From the NCBI RefSeq assembly GCF_900115295.1, contig NZ_FOVZ01000001.1:620001-684000 (forward strand): a stretch of 64,000 nucleotides of DNA, written 5' to 3'. The translations under genes and the position numbers were made by a program. Numbering within the stretch: position 1 is the first letter of the stretch; the number at the start of each line of letters is the position of its first letter. The notes under the pieces are model-generated. The model saw only the letters and a list, made by a program, of their open reading frames with translations. It did not search any database and was not told the DNA's origin. This DNA is from Sphingomonas sp. OK281. Lineage in GTDB: Bacteria > Pseudomonadota > Alphaproteobacteria > Sphingomonadales > Sphingomonadaceae. This document shows positions 8,149 to 18,902 of this stretch, piece by piece.

Positions 8149-8961
8149 ATGGCTTCCCATTCCGGCATCATGACCGTCATCGAGCGCGCCGCGCGCAAGG
8201 CCGCGCCGCGTTTGCGTCGCGACTTCAACGAGGTCCAGCAGCTCCAGGTGAGCCGCAAGGGTCCGGCCGACTTCGTCAGCCAGGCCGACCAGCGCGCCGA
8301 GCAGACGATCTTTGAAGAACTGTCTCACGCCCGTCCCGACTGGGGCATGCTCATGGAAGAGCGTGGCGAGGTCGCGGGCGATCCCAACAAGCCGCGCTTC
8401 ATCGTCGATCCCTTGGATGGCACGTCGAACTTCCTCCATGGCATCCCGCATTTCTGCATCTCGATCGCGGTCGAGGAGCCGATGCCTAACGGCAAGCGCG
8501 AAGTCACGACTGCGCTCGTGTATCAGCCGCTGACCGACGAAAGCTTCTGGGCCGAGAAGGGCCGGGGCGCTTGGCTTACCGACCAGCGTCTGCGCGTATC
8601 GTCGCGGCGTGATTTGTCCGAATCGCTGATCGCGACGGGGATCCCGTTCCTGGGACATGGCGACTTCGCGCAGTGGAGCCGGATTTTCGGTGCGGTTGCA
8701 CCTGAGGTTGCGGGGATCCGTCGTCTGGGCGCTGCGGCGCTCGATCTGGCGTGGCTTGCGGCGGGGCGGTTTGACGGGTTCTGGGAATCGAACCTGAAGC
8801 CATGGGATGTTGCGGCGGGGATGTTGTTGGTGAAGGAGGCCGGCGGTTTCGTCACCGACTTCCGCGGCGGTGACCGCGCGATGGAGCGTAACGAGTTCCT
8901 CGCGGCGAACGACGCGCTGCACTCGCGTCTGCACAAGCTGGTGGCCGGCGCGCTGCGTTAA
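8149..8961 (+). CDS. suhB: inositol-1-monophosphatase family protein
   Basis: 270-residue Mg2+-dependent, Li+-sensitive-type phosphatase of the IMPase/SuhB superfamily. The metal site motif DPLDGTSNF lies at about residues 86-94 with upstream glutamates (MEERGE), and the second signature WDVAAGMLLVKEAGG lies near residue 220. It hydrolyses sugar or inositol phosphates; in Enterobacteria SuhB also acts in rRNA antitermination, which cannot be inferred here. The start ATG lies 8 bases after GGGGGGAG, which is the last part of the upstream palindromic repeat. The symbol follows family usage. Confidence 0.9.
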   Translation: MASHSGIMTVIERAARKAAPRLRRDFNEVQQLQVSRKGPADFVSQADQRAEQTIFEELSHARPDWGMLMEERGEVAGDPNKPRFIVDPLDGTSNFLHGIPHFCISIAVEEPMPNGKREVTTALVYQPLTDESFWAEKGRGAWLTDQRLRVSSRRDLSESLIATGIPFLGHGDFAQWSRIFGAVAPEVAGIRRLGAAALDLAWLAAGRFDGFWESNLKPWDVAAGMLLVKEAGGFVTDFRGGDRAMERNEFLAANDALHSRLHKLVAGALR

Positions 8962-8970
8962 GGCGAATGC

Positions 8971-9102
8971 ACGATCCTCCCCCGCAAGGGGGAGGTGGCT
9001 GGCGCTTGCCAGTCGGAGGGGGAGGTAAGGGAAACCTCTATTCCGCGTCCTCCCCTCCCGTCACCCTCGGTGCCACCTCCCCCTGGCAGGGGAGGATCGT
9101 GA
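8971..9102. repeat. inverted repeat pair (GATCCTCCCC...AGGTGGC family)
   Basis: The left unit at about 8973-8999 (GATCCTCCCCCGCAAGGGGG then AGGTGGC) has a near reverse complement at about 9072-9098 (CCACCTCCCCC...GGGGAGGATC). The same unit pair recurs at 27818-27944. Confidence 0.8.
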
Positions 9103-9129
9103 GGTTGGACGGCTTCAGCGCGCAGTCCG

Positions 9130-9155
9130 TCATGCCGGCTTGTTCCGGCATCCAT
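9130..9155. repeat. half unit of GTCATGCCGG repeat
   Basis: GTCATGCCGGCTTGTTCCGG followed by CATCCA. A small hairpin TGCCGG/CCGGCA is visible. The same half unit occurs within the longer palindrome at 56436-56532. Confidence 0.6.
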
Positions 9156-9236
9156 TCGCGCACAATCTGGTCCATCGTTTGTTTGCGGCGCCAGGGGACC
9201 TCGGAACTACTCGGTGTTGCCTAAAGCCGAAGTCAG

Positions 9237-9298
9237 CTTGTCTCCCCGCGGAGGCGGGGATCCAGACTGGGCTCCCGCCTTCGCGGGAGAACAAGAAG
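9237..9298. repeat. palindromic repeat (CTCCCGCGAAGGCGGGAG family)
   Basis: Unit TCTCCCCGCGGAGGCGGGGA, then ATCCAGACTGGG, then the opposing unit CTCCCGCCTTCGCGGGAGAA. Related copies lie at 43157-43216, 53229-53324 and 59151-59210. All are intergenic. Confidence 0.8.
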
Positions 9299-9542
9299 GA
9301 GGGAGCTGTCGTTTGAACGCGGAGTCGTCCTTGCTTCTCAGGGAGGCGCCGAACACGTCCGAGGTGACGGATCGGTATCGGCGACGCCATGGAGCGCAAA
9401 CGCTCGTGCACGCGAAGTAACGCATGTTTCCCGCCACCCCGGCCCCTCCACTTGCGAGTGATTCTCACACCCTCCACGCCTTGCCCATCACCCCCCATCG
9501 GCCTAAAGCGGCCCCGTTCCGTTCGCACTTGCGAGAAGCAAT

Positions 9543-9917
9543 TTGGTCGACCTGTCGCACTATCTTCCGATCCTCCTGTTCCTCGGGATCGCCATCGCAT
9601 TGTCGAGCACGTTCGTGTTCCTGCCGATGGCCGTCTCGCGCCTCACCGGATCACACAAGCCTACGCCTGAGAAGCTCAGCGAATACGAGTGCGGCTTTCC
9701 CGCATTCGAGGATCCGCGTAGCCAGTTCGACGTACGCTTCTACCTGATCGCCATCCTCTTCATCATCTTCGATCTCGAGGCCGCGTTCCTGTATCCCTGG
9801 GCTGTCTCGGTCTTCACGCTCGGCTGGACCGCGTGGATTTCGATGATGATCTTTATCGGCGAATTGGCCCTTGGCCTCGTCTACGCATGGAAGAAGGGAG
9901 CACTCGATTGGGAGTAG
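9543..9917 (+). CDS. nuoA: NADH-quinone oxidoreductase subunit A
   Basis: 124-residue inner-membrane subunit of complex I (proton-pumping NADH:quinone oxidoreductase). It has three TM helices (about residues 8-30, 63-85, 90-112). The conserved loop [20 protein letters not shown] lies near the quinone chamber. The start is TTG, preceded by GAGAAG. It is the first gene of a continuous nuoA-N operon. Its last ten bases overlap the nuoB start. Confidence 0.95.
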   Translation: MVDLSHYLPILLFLGIAIALSSTFVFLPMAVSRLTGSHKPTPEKLSEYECGFPAFEDPRSQFDVRFYLIAILFIIFDLEAAFLYPWAVSVFTLGWTAWISMMIFIGELALGLVYAWKKGALDWE

Positions 9918-10456
9918 AGCTTCAGCCCGCACCCGGTTCGCCCAGCTCGCTGGTGCCACCCGACCAGGGCTTTTTCGACGGATTGAACGGTGAGCTGACG
10001 GACAAGGGTTTCCTCGTCACGTCGACCGAGGAACTGTTCCAGTGGGCCCGTACCGGCTCGCTGTGGTGGATGACGTTCGGGCTCGCCTGTTGCGCGGTCG
10101 AGATGATCCACGTCAACATGCCCCGCTACGATCTGGAGCGTTTCGGCGCCGCACCGCGCGCGTCCCCGCGTCAGTCGGACGTGATGATCGTTGCCGGCAC
10201 GCTCTGCAACAAGATGGCCCCGGCGCTGCGCAAGGTCTACGACCAGATGTCGGAGCCCAAGTACGTGATCTCGATGGGGTCGTGCGCGAACGGCGGCGGC
10301 TATTATCATTACAGCTACAGCGTCGTGCGTGGCTGCGACCGCATCGTGCCAGTGGACATCTACGTCCCCGGGTGTCCGCCGACCGCCGAGGCATTGCTGT
10401 ACGGTATAATGCAGTTGCAGCGGAAGATCCGGCGGTCCGGGAGCATCGAGCGTTGA
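9908..10456 (+). CDS. nuoB: NADH-quinone oxidoreductase subunit B
   Basis: 182-residue peripheral subunit that ligates the terminal [4Fe-4S] cluster N2. The ligand motifs are GLACCAVEM, the GTLC...GSCANGG pair and [14 protein letters not shown]. The start TTG 9908 is favoured because AAGAAGGGAG ends seven bases before it and it gives the usual N-terminus. ATG 9887 is a possible in-frame alternative, seven residues longer. It overlaps nuoA by ten bases, and its stop overlaps the nuoC TTG start. Confidence 0.95.
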   Translation: MGVELQPAPGSPSSLVPPDQGFFDGLNGELTDKGFLVTSTEELFQWARTGSLWWMTFGLACCAVEMIHVNMPRYDLERFGAAPRASPRQSDVMIVAGTLCNKMAPALRKVYDQMSEPKYVISMGSCANGGGYYHYSYSVVRGCDRIVPVDIYVPGCPPTAEALLYGIMQLQRKIRRSGSIER

Positions 10457-11277
10457 GGGCTCCCGCACCAGCTTACGCGTCGAACGACGGTGTGATCGAC
10501 AGCGCCCGCGCGGCGCTCGGCGGCATTCTGCTCGACGCGGTCGACCATGTCGGCGAAGTCGCGCTTCATGTGCGTCGCGAAGACCTGTATGACGCGATGA
10601 TCGCGCTGCGCGATACGCCGGGGCTTGCCTACCAGCAGCTCATGGAGATCGCCGGCGTCGACTATCCGGATCGCGCAGAGCGGTTCGAGGTCGTCTATTG
10701 CATGCTGTCGCTCACGCGGAATCACCGCCTGCGCGTGCATGTCGCGACCGACGAGGAAAAGCCTGTGCCGTCGGTTACGGACATCTGGCCGGTCGCCGGT
10801 TGGCTCGAGCGCGAAGTGTACGACATGTACGGCGTGCTGTTCAGCGGCAATCCGGACCTGCGCCGCATCCTGACCGATTACGGTTTTCGTGGTCATCCGC
10901 AGCGCAAGGACTTCCCGCTGACCGGGTATGTCGAATTGCGTTATTCGGAAGAGTCGAAGCGCGTCGTGTACGAGCCGGTGCAGCTTGCACAGGATTTCCG
11001 TACGTTCGATTTCATGAGCCCGTGGGAGGGCGCGAACTACGTACTTCCCGGCGACGAGAAGGGCGCATTGCCCGAGGCCAAGGGCGCGCCGACGCCGCTC
11101 AAGGCCGACACGATCATGAAGGCGGATGCCGCGCAGTCGCCTACTCAGGCGCCAAGCGAGCCAAAGAGCACCGAGTCGACCGCGCAGACGGGCGCCGGCA
11201 AGCCGGAGTCCGACGCGACTCCGAAGCCTGCGAACCCGGATGTCGTGCCGACGAAGGGTGGAGGACAGAACCAGTGA
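10453..11277 (+). CDS. nuoC: NADH-quinone oxidoreductase subunit C with long C-terminal tail
   Basis: 274-residue peripheral 30-kDa-type subunit. The core (to about residue 208) has the family stretches [35 protein letters not shown] and [20 protein letters not shown]. The last 65 or so residues are an Ala/Pro/Lys/Thr-rich low-complexity tail, longer than in most NuoC. The start TTG 10453 overlaps the nuoB stop (TTGA) and has GGGAG nine bases upstream. The stop overlaps the nuoD GTG (GTGA). Confidence 0.93.
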   Translation: MRAPAPAYASNDGVIDSARAALGGILLDAVDHVGEVALHVRREDLYDAMIALRDTPGLAYQQLMEIAGVDYPDRAERFEVVYCMLSLTRNHRLRVHVATDEEKPVPSVTDIWPVAGWLEREVYDMYGVLFSGNPDLRRILTDYGFRGHPQRKDFPLTGYVELRYSEESKRVVYEPVQLAQDFRTFDFMSPWEGANYVLPGDEKGALPEAKGAPTPLKADTIMKADAAQSPTQAPSEPKSTESTAQTGAGKPESDATPKPANPDVVPTKGGGQNQ

Positions 11278-12509
11278 GTCTGTATGTCGAAGAGCTTCTG
11301 GGCGAAGCCGACGCAGCCGATCCGACGACCGGCGACGTCACGATCCAGAACTACACGATCAACTTCGGTCCGCAGCATCCGGCCGCGCACGGCGTGCTGC
11401 GGCTCGTCATGGAGCTCGACGGCGAAATCGTCGAGCGTGTCGATCCGCATGTCGGCCTGCTGCATCGCGGCACCGAGAAGCTGATCGAGTACAAGACCTA
11501 CACGCAGGCGCTGCCGTATTTCGATCGTCTCGATTACTGCTCGCCGCTGTGCATGGAGCATAGCTGGGTGCTGGCGGTCGAGAAGCTGCTCGACCTCGAA
11601 GTGCCCGAGCGTGCGCAGTATCTGCGGGTGTTCTTCGCCGAACTGACGCGCATCTCGAACCACATGCTCAATCTGGGCTCGCACGTCATGGACGTCGGCG
11701 CGATGACGCCGAACCTGTGGCTGTTCGAGATTCGCGAAGACTGCATGAACTTTTTCGAGCGCGTCTCCGGCGCGCGCATGCATTCGAATTATTTCCGTCC
11801 GGGTGGCGTGCATCAGGACGCGCCGTTGAAGCTGCTCGCCGACATCGGCGACTGGCTCGACACGCGCCTGCCGCGGCTGTTCGAGGACGCGATCTCGCTC
11901 GTCGCGGACAACCGCATCTTCAAGCAGCGCAACGTCGATATCGCCGTGGTCAGCCGCGACGACGCGATCAAGTGGGGCTTTTCCGGTCCGATGATCCGCG
12001 GCTCGGGCATTGCCTGGGATCTGCGCAAGTCGCAGCCCTATGACGCCTATGCGAAGATGGACTTCGAGGTGCCGGTCGGCACGCGCGGCGATTGCTATGA
12101 CCGGTTCATGGTGCGCGTCGAGGAAGTGCGTCAGTCTGCACGGATCATGAAGCAGTGCCTTCGTGACATGCCCGAGGGTCCGATCGCGTCGCTCGACCGC
12201 AAGGTCGTGCCGCCAAAGCGGGCCGAGATGAAGCAGTCGATGGAAGCGCTGATTCATCACTTCAAGCTCTATACCGAGGGCTTCCACGTACCCGCCGGCG
12301 ACGTCTATGTCGCGACCGAAAGCCCCAAGGGCGAGTTCGGCGTGTATCTGGTCGCCGATGGTTCGAACAAGCCGTACCGCTGCAAGATCCGCCCGACCGC
12401 GTTCTCGCATCTGCAGGCCATGGACTTCATGGCGAAGGGCCACATGCTGGCGGATACGACCGCGATCCTCGGTGCGATGGATATCGTTTTTGGTGAATGT
12501 GACCGCTAA
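11274..12509 (+). CDS. nuoD: NADH-quinone oxidoreductase subunit D
   Basis: 411-residue 49-kDa-type subunit that helps form the quinone site at cluster N2. Motifs include [13 protein letters not shown] (residues about 30-42), [27 protein letters not shown], and the C-terminal [11 protein letters not shown] and [12 protein letters not shown]. The start is GTG 11274 after GGTGGAGGAC, overlapping the nuoC stop. nuoC and nuoD are separate genes here, unlike the fused nuoCD of enterobacteria. Confidence 0.97.
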   Translation: MSLYVEELLGEADAADPTTGDVTIQNYTINFGPQHPAAHGVLRLVMELDGEIVERVDPHVGLLHRGTEKLIEYKTYTQALPYFDRLDYCSPLCMEHSWVLAVEKLLDLEVPERAQYLRVFFAELTRISNHMLNLGSHVMDVGAMTPNLWLFEIREDCMNFFERVSGARMHSNYFRPGGVHQDAPLKLLADIGDWLDTRLPRLFEDAISLVADNRIFKQRNVDIAVVSRDDAIKWGFSGPMIRGSGIAWDLRKSQPYDAYAKMDFEVPVGTRGDCYDRFMVRVEEVRQSARIMKQCLRDMPEGPIASLDRKVVPPKRAEMKQSMEALIHHFKLYTEGFHVPAGDVYVATESPKGEFGVYLVADGSNKPYRCKIRPTAFSHLQAMDFMAKGHMLADTTAILGAMDIVFGECDR

Positions 12510-13177
12510 TGGCTGAAGCTCCGAAAATTCCCGACGAGGCCGAGACCCGCGCACGCTGGGGCTCGTTCGCGTGGACGGACGAGAACCAGGTGAAGGCGAA
12601 CGAGATCCTCGGGCGCTATCCCAAGGGTCGCGAGCAGTCGGCGTCGATTCCGTTGCTCGATCTGGCGCAGCGCCAGGTCGGCGCGGAAACGCGGACGCAG
12701 GGCTGGTTGCCGGTCCCGGTGATCGAGTTCGTCGCGCGTCAGATCAGCGTTCCGTACATGCGCGTGTATGAGGTCGTGACCTTCTACACGATGTTCAATC
12801 TGGCGCCGGTCGGTCGCTTCCACGTTCAGGTCTGCGGCACGACGCCGTGCATGCTGCGCGGGTCAGACGACGTTCTGGCCGCCTGCAAGAACCGCGGACT
12901 GGTCAAGGGTGGCACGACGCCAGACGGCATGTTCACGCTGACCGAGGTCGAGTGCCTGGGCACGTGTGCGAACGCGCCGATGGTGCAGATCAACGACGAT
13001 AACTTCGAAGACCTCGATTACGACAAGACGACCGAGATCCTCGAGGCGCTGGCCAATGGCGGGCACCCGACGCCGGGTCCGCAATTCGGTCGCCGCGCAA
13101 GCTGCCCCGAAGGCGGCCCGACCTCGCTGAAGGCGATGGTCGACGCGAACCACGATTACCGGGGGGAGTGGGCCTGA
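12509..13177 (+). CDS. nuoE: NADH-quinone oxidoreductase subunit E
   Basis: 222-residue thioredoxin-fold subunit of the NADH-oxidising module. It binds the [2Fe-2S] cluster N1a through CGTTPC and, 40 residues later, CLGTC. The N-terminal region ([10 protein letters not shown]) and the [18 protein letters not shown] segment are typical. The C-terminus carries about 50 residues beyond the cluster domain, as in other alphaproteobacteria. The ATG shares one base with the nuoD stop, and the stop overlaps nuoF (TGATG). Confidence 0.96.
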   Translation: MAEAPKIPDEAETRARWGSFAWTDENQVKANEILGRYPKGREQSASIPLLDLAQRQVGAETRTQGWLPVPVIEFVARQISVPYMRVYEVVTFYTMFNLAPVGRFHVQVCGTTPCMLRGSDDVLAACKNRGLVKGGTTPDGMFTLTEVECLGTCANAPMVQINDDNFEDLDYDKTTEILEALANGGHPTPGPQFGRRASCPEGGPTSLKAMVDANHDYRGEWA

Positions 13178-14478
13178 TGCTCGCCGACAAGGACCGCATC
13201 TTTACCAACGTCTACGGTTTCCAGCCGTGGAACATCGACGCGGCGATCATGCGCGGCGATTGGGACAATACCAAGGACCTGATGGCGCTTGGCCAGGACG
13301 CGATCATCGACGTGATGAAGGCGTCGGGGCTGCGCGGCCGTGGCGGCGCGGGCTTCCCGACCGGCACGAAATGGTCGTTCATGCCGAAGGAGCCGAAGCC
13401 GGACCGGCCGAACTTCCTCGTCATCAACGCCGATGAATCCGAGCCGGGCAGCTGCAAGGATCGCGAGATTATCCGCCACGATCCGCACAAGCTGATTGAG
13501 GGCGCACTGATCGCCGGGTTCGCGATGCGTGCGCGTGCCGCGTACATCTACATCCGTGGCGAGTATATCCGCGAGGCCGAGACGCTGTTCGCAGCCGTGG
13601 CCGAGGCATATGACCGCGGCTTCATCGGCAAGAACGCGTGTGGGTCGGGCTACGACTTCGACGTGTTCGTGCACCGTGGCGCGGGCGCGTACATCTGCGG
13701 CGAAGAGACCGCGATGTTGGAGAGCCTCGAGGGCAAAAAGGGCCAGCCGCGGCTGAAGCCGCCTTTCCCGGCAGGCGCCGGTCTTTACGGCTGCCCGACG
13801 ACGGTCAACAACGTCGAGTCGATCGCAGTCGCGCCGACGATCCTGCGGCGCGGTGCGGCGTGGTTCTCGAGCTTCGGCGCGGAGAACAATCGCGGTACCA
13901 AGCTGTTCCAGATCAGCGGCCATGTGAACAAGCCGTGCGTAGTCGAGGAGGAGATGAGCATCTCGTTCCGCGACCTGATCGAGACGCATTGCGGCGGTAT
14001 TCGTGGCGGTTGGGATAATCTGCTCGCGGTTATCCCCGGTGGCTCTTCGGTGCCGCTCGTGCCCGCCGCGCAGATCATGGACTGCGCGATGGACTTCGAC
14101 GGCCTGAAGGCGGTCGGCTCGGGCCTCGGCACCGCGGCGATCATCGTCATGGACAAGTCGACCGACATCGTCCGCGCGATCAGCCGCATCTCGTACTTCT
14201 ACAAGCATGAGAGCTGTGGCCAGTGCACGCCGTGTCGCGAGGGCACCGGCTGGATGTGGCGCGTGATGGAGCGGATGCGCACCGGCGACGCCGAACTGTC
14301 CGAGATCGACATGCTCCAGCAGGTCACCAAGCAGGTCGAGGGCCACTCGATCTGTGCGCTCGGCGACGCAGCCGCATGGCCGATCCAGGGCCTGATCAAG
14401 CATTTCCGCCCAGAGATGGAACGCCGTATCCGTGAGCGCGGTGGCGATCTGAACCCGATGATGGAGGCCGCGGAATGA
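13177..14478 (+). CDS. nuoF: NADH-quinone oxidoreductase subunit F
   Basis: 433-residue subunit that binds NADH, FMN and the [4Fe-4S] cluster N3. The glycine-rich loop [13 protein letters not shown], the second loop [12 protein letters not shown], and the cluster motif [11 protein letters not shown] with a distal cysteine (SICALGD) are present. ATG 13177 is chosen because GGGGGGAG ends eight bases upstream; GTG 13168 would add three residues. The stop overlaps the ATG of the small extra gene rather than nuoG. Confidence 0.97.
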   Translation: MLADKDRIFTNVYGFQPWNIDAAIMRGDWDNTKDLMALGQDAIIDVMKASGLRGRGGAGFPTGTKWSFMPKEPKPDRPNFLVINADESEPGSCKDREIIRHDPHKLIEGALIAGFAMRARAAYIYIRGEYIREAETLFAAVAEAYDRGFIGKNACGSGYDFDVFVHRGAGAYICGEETAMLESLEGKKGQPRLKPPFPAGAGLYGCPTTVNNVESIAVAPTILRRGAAWFSSFGAENNRGTKLFQISGHVNKPCVVEEEMSISFRDLIETHCGGIRGGWDNLLAVIPGGSSVPLVPAAQIMDCAMDFDGLKAVGSGLGTAAIIVMDKSTDIVRAISRISYFYKHESCGQCTPCREGTGWMWRVMERMRTGDAELSEIDMLQQVTKQVEGHSICALGDAAAWPIQGLIKHFRPEMERRIRERGGDLNPMMEAAE

Positions 14479-14726
14479 CCGATGACCGTGCCGACTTCAT
14501 GCTGGAAATACTGAAGAAGATCCAATCGGACGTCTCCATGGGGCGTCGCGAACAGACGTCGCAGAGCACGCGTTTGCTGGCGATGGAAGATCATCAGCGT
14601 GGCATGATCACGTCGTTGATGGGCGTCGTCACGTCCATTCACGGCGTCGAAGTCGACGTCGCGCATCTGAAGGACCGGGTCGATCGCATCGAGCGTCGCC
14701 TTGGCCTGACCGACACGGAACACTGA
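14475..14726 (+). CDS. 83-residue coiled-coil protein inserted between nuoF and nuoG
   Basis: Small charged protein not among the 14 canonical complex I subunits. The N-terminal helix ([13 protein letters not shown]) and the C-terminal heptad-like stretch ([19 protein letters not shown]) suggest one or two helices that pair as a coiled coil. There is no cysteine, TM segment or signal peptide. It overlaps the nuoF stop by four bases (ATGA) and ends one base before nuoG, so it is translated as part of the operon. Codon usage resembles its neighbours. The function is unknown; an assembly or accessory role in complex I is inference from position only. Confidence 0.8.
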   Translation: MTDDRADFMLEILKKIQSDVSMGRREQTSQSTRLLAMEDHQRGMITSLMGVVTSIHGVEVDVAHLKDRVDRIERRLGLTDTEH

Positions 14727-14727
14727 T

Positions 14728-16722
14728 ATGCCCTTAGTCAAAGTCGATGGCGTAGAGATCGAGGTGCCGCAGGGTGCCACCGTGCTGCAGGCGTGTGAGC
14801 TTGCCGGCAAGGAGATCCCGCGTTTCTGTTATCATGAGCGGCTGAGCATCGCTGGCAATTGCCGGATGTGCCTAGTCGAGGTGAAGCCTGGTCCGCCCAA
14901 GCCGCAGGCGTCGTGCGCGCTGCCGGCGGCGGACAAGCAGGAGATCTTCACCAACTCGCCGATGGTCAAGAATGCCCGCGAGGGCATCATGGAATTCCTG
15001 CTGATCAACCATCCGCTCGATTGCCCGATCTGCGATCAGGGCGGCGAGTGCGATCTGCAGGACCAGTCGGTCGCGTACGGCCGCGGCCATTCGCGCTATG
15101 ACGAGAACAAGCGCGCGGTCACCGAGAAGTATATGGGGCCGATCGTCAAGACGGTCATGACCCGCTGCATCCAGTGCACGCGCTGCATCCGGTTCGCCGA
15201 GGAAGTGTCCGGCGTCGAGGAGATCGGTGCGATCTTCCGCGGCGAGGACATGCAGATCACCTCGTATCTCGAGAATGCGGTCAAGAGCGAGCTCTCCGGC
15301 AACGTCGTCGATCTGTGCCCGGTCGGTGCGCTGACGTCGAAGCCGTATGCGTTCGAGGCGCGCCCTTGGGAATTGCGCAAGACGCTGACGATCGACGTGA
15401 TGGACGCGGTCGGCACCAACATCCGGCTCGACAGCCGTGGTCGCCAGGTGCTGCGTTGCGTACCGCGGATCAACGAGGATGTGAACGAGGAGTGGGCGAC
15501 CGACAAGACGCGCCACGCGATCGATGGTCTCGTGCGTCGTCGCCTCGACAAGCCTTATGTCCGGGTGAACGGCAAGCTGGTTCCCGCGACGTGGGACGAA
15601 GCGTTTGCGGCGATCAAGGCTGTGAACGCCGGGTCGAGCGTTGCGGCTGTCGCCGGCGATCTGGTCGATTGCGAGACTATGTACGCCGCCAAGGCGCTGC
15701 TCGCGAAGATGGGGTCGAGCCTGCTCGAAGGCCGTCAGACCGGCATGGACTATGACGCGACGAGCATCGCCGCGGTCAATTTCAACACGACGATCGCCGG
15801 CACCGAGCGTGCCGACGCGATCCTGCTGGTGGGCACCAACCTGCGCTGGGAGGCGCCGCTGGTGAACACGCGGGTGCGCAAAGCGATCAAGAAGGGCGCG
15901 AAGGTGTTCGCGATCGGGCCGGAGACGGACCTGACGTACAAGGTCGAGTGGCTCGGCGACGATCTGGCGCTGCTTGGCGCTCTGCCCGAGGCGGTGACCG
16001 AGGCTTTCGGCAAGGCCGAGCGTCCGATGGTGATCGTCGGTGGCGGCGCGCTGAAGGGCGGCCATGCGGCTACGCTGAAGCTCGTCGATACACTGGGTCT
16101 CGTGAAGGCGGACTGGAACGGCTTCAACGTCGTCCACATGGCGGCCTCGCGGATGGGTGGGCTGATGCTCGGCTACGCGCAGAAGGGCGGCATCGCCGAC
16201 GTGATGGGGGCGAAGCTCGGCTTCTTCCTCGGCGCGGACGAGGTCGATTATTCGCAGTTCGCCGGTTTCAAGGTGTTCGTGGGGCATCACGGCGACAAGG
16301 GTGCGGCTGCTGCCGACGTCATCCTGCCGGGTGTCACCTATGCCGAGAAGTCGGGCACGTGGGTCAATCTCGAGGGCCGTGTGCAGCGCGGCGAGCGTGC
16401 GGTGTTCGCACCCGGCGACGCACGTGACGACTGGTCGATCTTCCGCGCGCTGTCCGACACGCTCGGCCACACGCTGCCGTTCGACAGCTTCGAGGGTCTG
16501 CGCGAGGAAATGTACGCGGACGTGCCTGCGTTGCGTCATCAGGCGCTCGCGACGTTCGAGTGGAACCCGCCTTCGCTTAGCGGTGAAGGGCAGGGTGTCC
16601 TCGCCGGCTATCCGATCAAGGACTTCTACCTGACCAATGCGATCTGCCGTGCGTCGCCGACGATGCAGCGCTGCTCGGCCGAACTTCTCCACGGAGAAGA
16701 TTACGCGGAGGCAGCCGAATGA
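14728..16722 (+). CDS. nuoG: NADH-quinone oxidoreductase subunit G
   Basis: 664-residue largest peripheral subunit, carrying several Fe-S clusters. The N-terminal 2Fe-2S ferredoxin domain has [15 protein letters not shown], followed by the H/C ligand region [13 protein letters not shown] and the 4Fe-4S motif [10 protein letters not shown] with a further Cys (DLCPVGAL). The rest is the molybdopterin-oxidoreductase-like fold, without Mo-binding function in this family. The start ATG comes one base after the stop of the small extra gene. The stop overlaps nuoH by four bases. Confidence 0.96.
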   Translation: MPLVKVDGVEIEVPQGATVLQACELAGKEIPRFCYHERLSIAGNCRMCLVEVKPGPPKPQASCALPAADKQEIFTNSPMVKNAREGIMEFLLINHPLDCPICDQGGECDLQDQSVAYGRGHSRYDENKRAVTEKYMGPIVKTVMTRCIQCTRCIRFAEEVSGVEEIGAIFRGEDMQITSYLENAVKSELSGNVVDLCPVGALTSKPYAFEARPWELRKTLTIDVMDAVGTNIRLDSRGRQVLRCVPRINEDVNEEWATDKTRHAIDGLVRRRLDKPYVRVNGKLVPATWDEAFAAIKAVNAGSSVAAVAGDLVDCETMYAAKALLAKMGSSLLEGRQTGMDYDATSIAAVNFNTTIAGTERADAILLVGTNLRWEAPLVNTRVRKAIKKGAKVFAIGPETDLTYKVEWLGDDLALLGALPEAVTEAFGKAERPMVIVGGGALKGGHAATLKLVDTLGLVKADWNGFNVVHMAASRMGGLMLGYAQKGGIADVMGAKLGFFLGADEVDYSQFAGFKVFVGHHGDKGAAAADVILPGVTYAEKSGTWVNLEGRVQRGERAVFAPGDARDDWSIFRALSDTLGHTLPFDSFEGLREEMYADVPALRHQALATFEWNPPSLSGEGQGVLAGYPIKDFYLTNAICRASPTMQRCSAELLHGEDYAEAAE

Positions 16723-17765
16723 TCTCCTGGTTCGAATCCTCGCTCGGTTACGACTGGGCTTTCTTTCTCGCGACGATCATCGACATCCTCGTGATCGCGC
16801 TGCCGCTGATGCTGGCGGTGGCGATGATCATTTATGCCGATCGCAAGATCTGGGCGGCGATGGCGTTGCGGCGTGGTCCCAACGTCGTCGGGCCGTTTGG
16901 TCTGTTGCAGAGCTTTGCCGACGGCCTGAAGGTGTTCCTGCAGGAGACGATCGTCCCCGCAGCCGCCAACCGCACGCTGTTCCTGCTGGCACCGATCATC
17001 ACCTTCACGGTCGCGCTGATCGTCTGGGCGGTAGTGCCGTTCGGGGTCGGCGTCGTGCTCGCGGACATCAACGTCGGCTTGCTCTACGTGCTCGCGGCCT
17101 CGTCGCTCGGTGTGTACGGCATCATCCTGTCGGGCTGGGCGTCGAACTCGAAATACCCATTCTATTCGGCGCTTCGTGCGGCCGCGCAAATGGTGTCGTA
17201 TGAAGTCGCGATCGGCTTCATCCTGATTTCGGTCGTGCTGTGGACCGGCAGCTTCAACCTGTCGGCGATCGTGATGGCGCAGAAGTCGCACGTCTGGTTC
17301 TTCAACGGGTACATCCTGAACCCGCTGATGTTCCCGATGGCGGTTATGTTCTTCATCTCGTCGCTGGCCGAGACGCAGCGCGCACCGTTCGATCTGACCG
17401 AGGCGGAGAGCGAGCTCGTCGCCGGATACCAGACCGAATATTCGTCGATGTCGTTCGCGCTGTTCTGGCTCGGCGAGTATGCCAACGTGCTGCTGATGTG
17501 CGCGCTGAACGCGACGCTGTTCTGGGGCGGCTGGCTGCCACCGGTCGACTGGGCGCCGCTCTATTACGTGCCGGGGATCATCTGGCTGTTCGCCAAGATC
17601 CTGTTCTTCTTCTTCCTGTTCAGCTGGGTGAAGGCGACCGTGCCGCGGTATCGTTACGATCAGTTGATGCGGCTCGGCTGGAAAGTCTTCCTCCCCGTCT
17701 CGCTGTTCTGGGTTTTCCTCGTGTCGGGCTATCTCATGCTGACGCGCGTTGGAGTGAGTTCATGA
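16719..17765 (+). CDS. nuoH: NADH-quinone oxidoreductase subunit H
   Basis: 348-residue membrane subunit with about eight TM helices that links the peripheral arm to the proton pumps and lines the quinone channel. Family motifs are [21 protein letters not shown] (first loop), [12 protein letters not shown], and the acidic loop [20 protein letters not shown]. It overlaps nuoG (ATGA) and nuoI (ATGA) by four bases each. Confidence 0.96.
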   Translation: MISWFESSLGYDWAFFLATIIDILVIALPLMLAVAMIIYADRKIWAAMALRRGPNVVGPFGLLQSFADGLKVFLQETIVPAAANRTLFLLAPIITFTVALIVWAVVPFGVGVVLADINVGLLYVLAASSLGVYGIILSGWASNSKYPFYSALRAAAQMVSYEVAIGFILISVVLWTGSFNLSAIVMAQKSHVWFFNGYILNPLMFPMAVMFFISSLAETQRAPFDLTEAESELVAGYQTEYSSMSFALFWLGEYANVLLMCALNATLFWGGWLPPVDWAPLYYVPGIIWLFAKILFFFFLFSWVKATVPRYRYDQLMRLGWKVFLPVSLFWVFLVSGYLMLTRVGVSS

Positions 17766-18247
17766 GCGTCGCTCAGATCATCAAGTCGTTTACCTTGTGG
17801 GAATTCGTGAAGGCGCACGCGCTGACGCTTCGCTATTTCTTTAAGGAAAAGGCGACGATCAACTATCCGTACGAGCGCAATCCGGTGTCGCCGCGATTCC
17901 GAGGCGAACATGCGCTGCGTCGCTATCCGAACGGCGAAGAGCGCTGCATCGCGTGCAAGCTGTGCGAGGCCGTATGCCCTGCGCAGGCGATCACGATCGA
18001 AGCCGAGCCGCGTGACGACGGTTCGCGCCGCACCACGCGCTACGACATCGACATGACCAAGTGCATCTACTGCGGCCTGTGTGCCGAGGCATGCCCGGTC
18101 GATGCGATCGTCGAGGGGCCGAACTACGAGTTCGCGACCGAAACGCGCGAAGAGCTGATCTATGACAAGTCGAAGCTGCTCGATAATGGCGACCGTTGGG
18201 AAAGCGCGATCGCGGCGAACCTTGCCGCCGATGCGCCGTACCGTTAA
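17762..18247 (+). CDS. nuoI: NADH-quinone oxidoreductase subunit I
   Basis: 161-residue ferredoxin-type subunit binding clusters N6a and N6b through two 4Fe-4S motifs, [12 protein letters not shown] and [12 protein letters not shown]. The N-terminal amphipathic helix lies before [12 protein letters not shown], as usual. The start ATG overlaps the nuoH stop. A 43-base gap separates it from nuoJ, one of the few gaps in the operon. Confidence 0.97.
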   Translation: MSVAQIIKSFTLWEFVKAHALTLRYFFKEKATINYPYERNPVSPRFRGEHALRRYPNGEERCIACKLCEAVCPAQAITIEAEPRDDGSRRTTRYDIDMTKCIYCGLCAEACPVDAIVEGPNYEFATETREELIYDKSKLLDNGDRWESAIAANLAADAPYR

Positions 18248-18290
18248 TGGCGCGCTCATTCTTCTCGTGGGCGTCTAAGGGGCCGCAATC

Positions 18291-18902
18291 GTGATTCAGG
18301 CCTTAGCCTTCTACCTCTTCGCCTTCGTCGTCGTCCTGTCTGGCGCGCTGACGATCGCGTCGCGCAACCCGGTCCATTCGGTGATGTGGCTGATCCTTGC
18401 GTTCTTTAACGCGGCCGGCCTCATGATCCTGGTCGGCGCCGAGTTCATCGCGATGCTGCTCGTCATCGTCTATGTCGGTGCGGTCGCGGTGCTGTTCCTG
18501 TTCGTGGTCATGATGCTCGACATCGACTTCACCGAGTTGCGCGCAGGCGTCGCCCGGTATTTCGGGATCGGCCTCGCGCTCGCCGTCGCGCTTGCCGCCG
18601 AGGTGATGATCGCGATCGGGGCTTGGAGCACCGGCCCGATCCAGCTCGCGCGTCGTGCCGCGCCGATCGACGACACCGTGCCGAACATCCAGGCGATCGG
18701 TAACCTGCTCTACACGCGCTATCTGTTCGTGTTCGAGGGTGCCGGCCTGGTGCTGCTGGTCGCGATGATCGGGGCGATCGTGCTGACCCACCGCCAGCGT
18801 GGCGGCGTCAAGGCGCAGAACATCAGCCGCCAGAACGCGCGTCGTCCGCAGGACGCCACGCGCAACACGAGCCCGGTCGTCGGGCAGGGAGTCGAACTGT
18901 GA
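18291..18902 (+). CDS. nuoJ: NADH-quinone oxidoreductase subunit J
   Basis: 203-residue membrane subunit with five predicted TM helices. The helix-3 signature [17 protein letters not shown] is clear, as is the N-terminal [19 protein letters not shown]. The start is GTG with AAGGGG about eight bases upstream. The hydrophilic C-terminal tail (about residues 168-203) is family-variable. The stop overlaps nuoK (GTGA). Confidence 0.95.
   Translation: MIQALAFYLFAFVVVLSGALTIASRNPVHSVMWLILAFFNAAGLMILVGAEFIAMLLVIVYVGAVAVLFLFVVMMLDIDFTELRAGVARYFGIGLALAVALAAEVMIAIGAWSTGPIQLARRAAPIDDTVPNIQAIGNLLYTRYLFVFEGAGLVLLVAMIGAIVLTHRQRGGVKAQNISRQNARRPQDATRNTSPVVGQGVEL

Larger units (their letters stand above)
8962..9542. 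other. intergenic region upstream of nuo, filled with palindromic repeats
   Basis: 581 bases without a convincing gene. They contain three repeat units (8971-9102, 9130-9155, 9237-9298), listed separately, and about 240 bases (9300-9542) that should hold the nuo promoter. No consensus -35/-10 pair stands out there. No tRNA or riboswitch structure was recognised. Short reading frames on both strands have no family features. Confidence 0.6.

Noticed and set aside
9300..9542. Possible tRNA or riboswitch upstream of nuo
   Set aside because: No cloverleaf, TPsiC motif or known riboswitch core could be found on either strand.
9130..9600. 156-codon open frame on the minus strand upstream of nuoA
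   Set aside because: It runs through palindromic repeats and overlaps the nuoA start; its translation is repeat-derived and has no family features.
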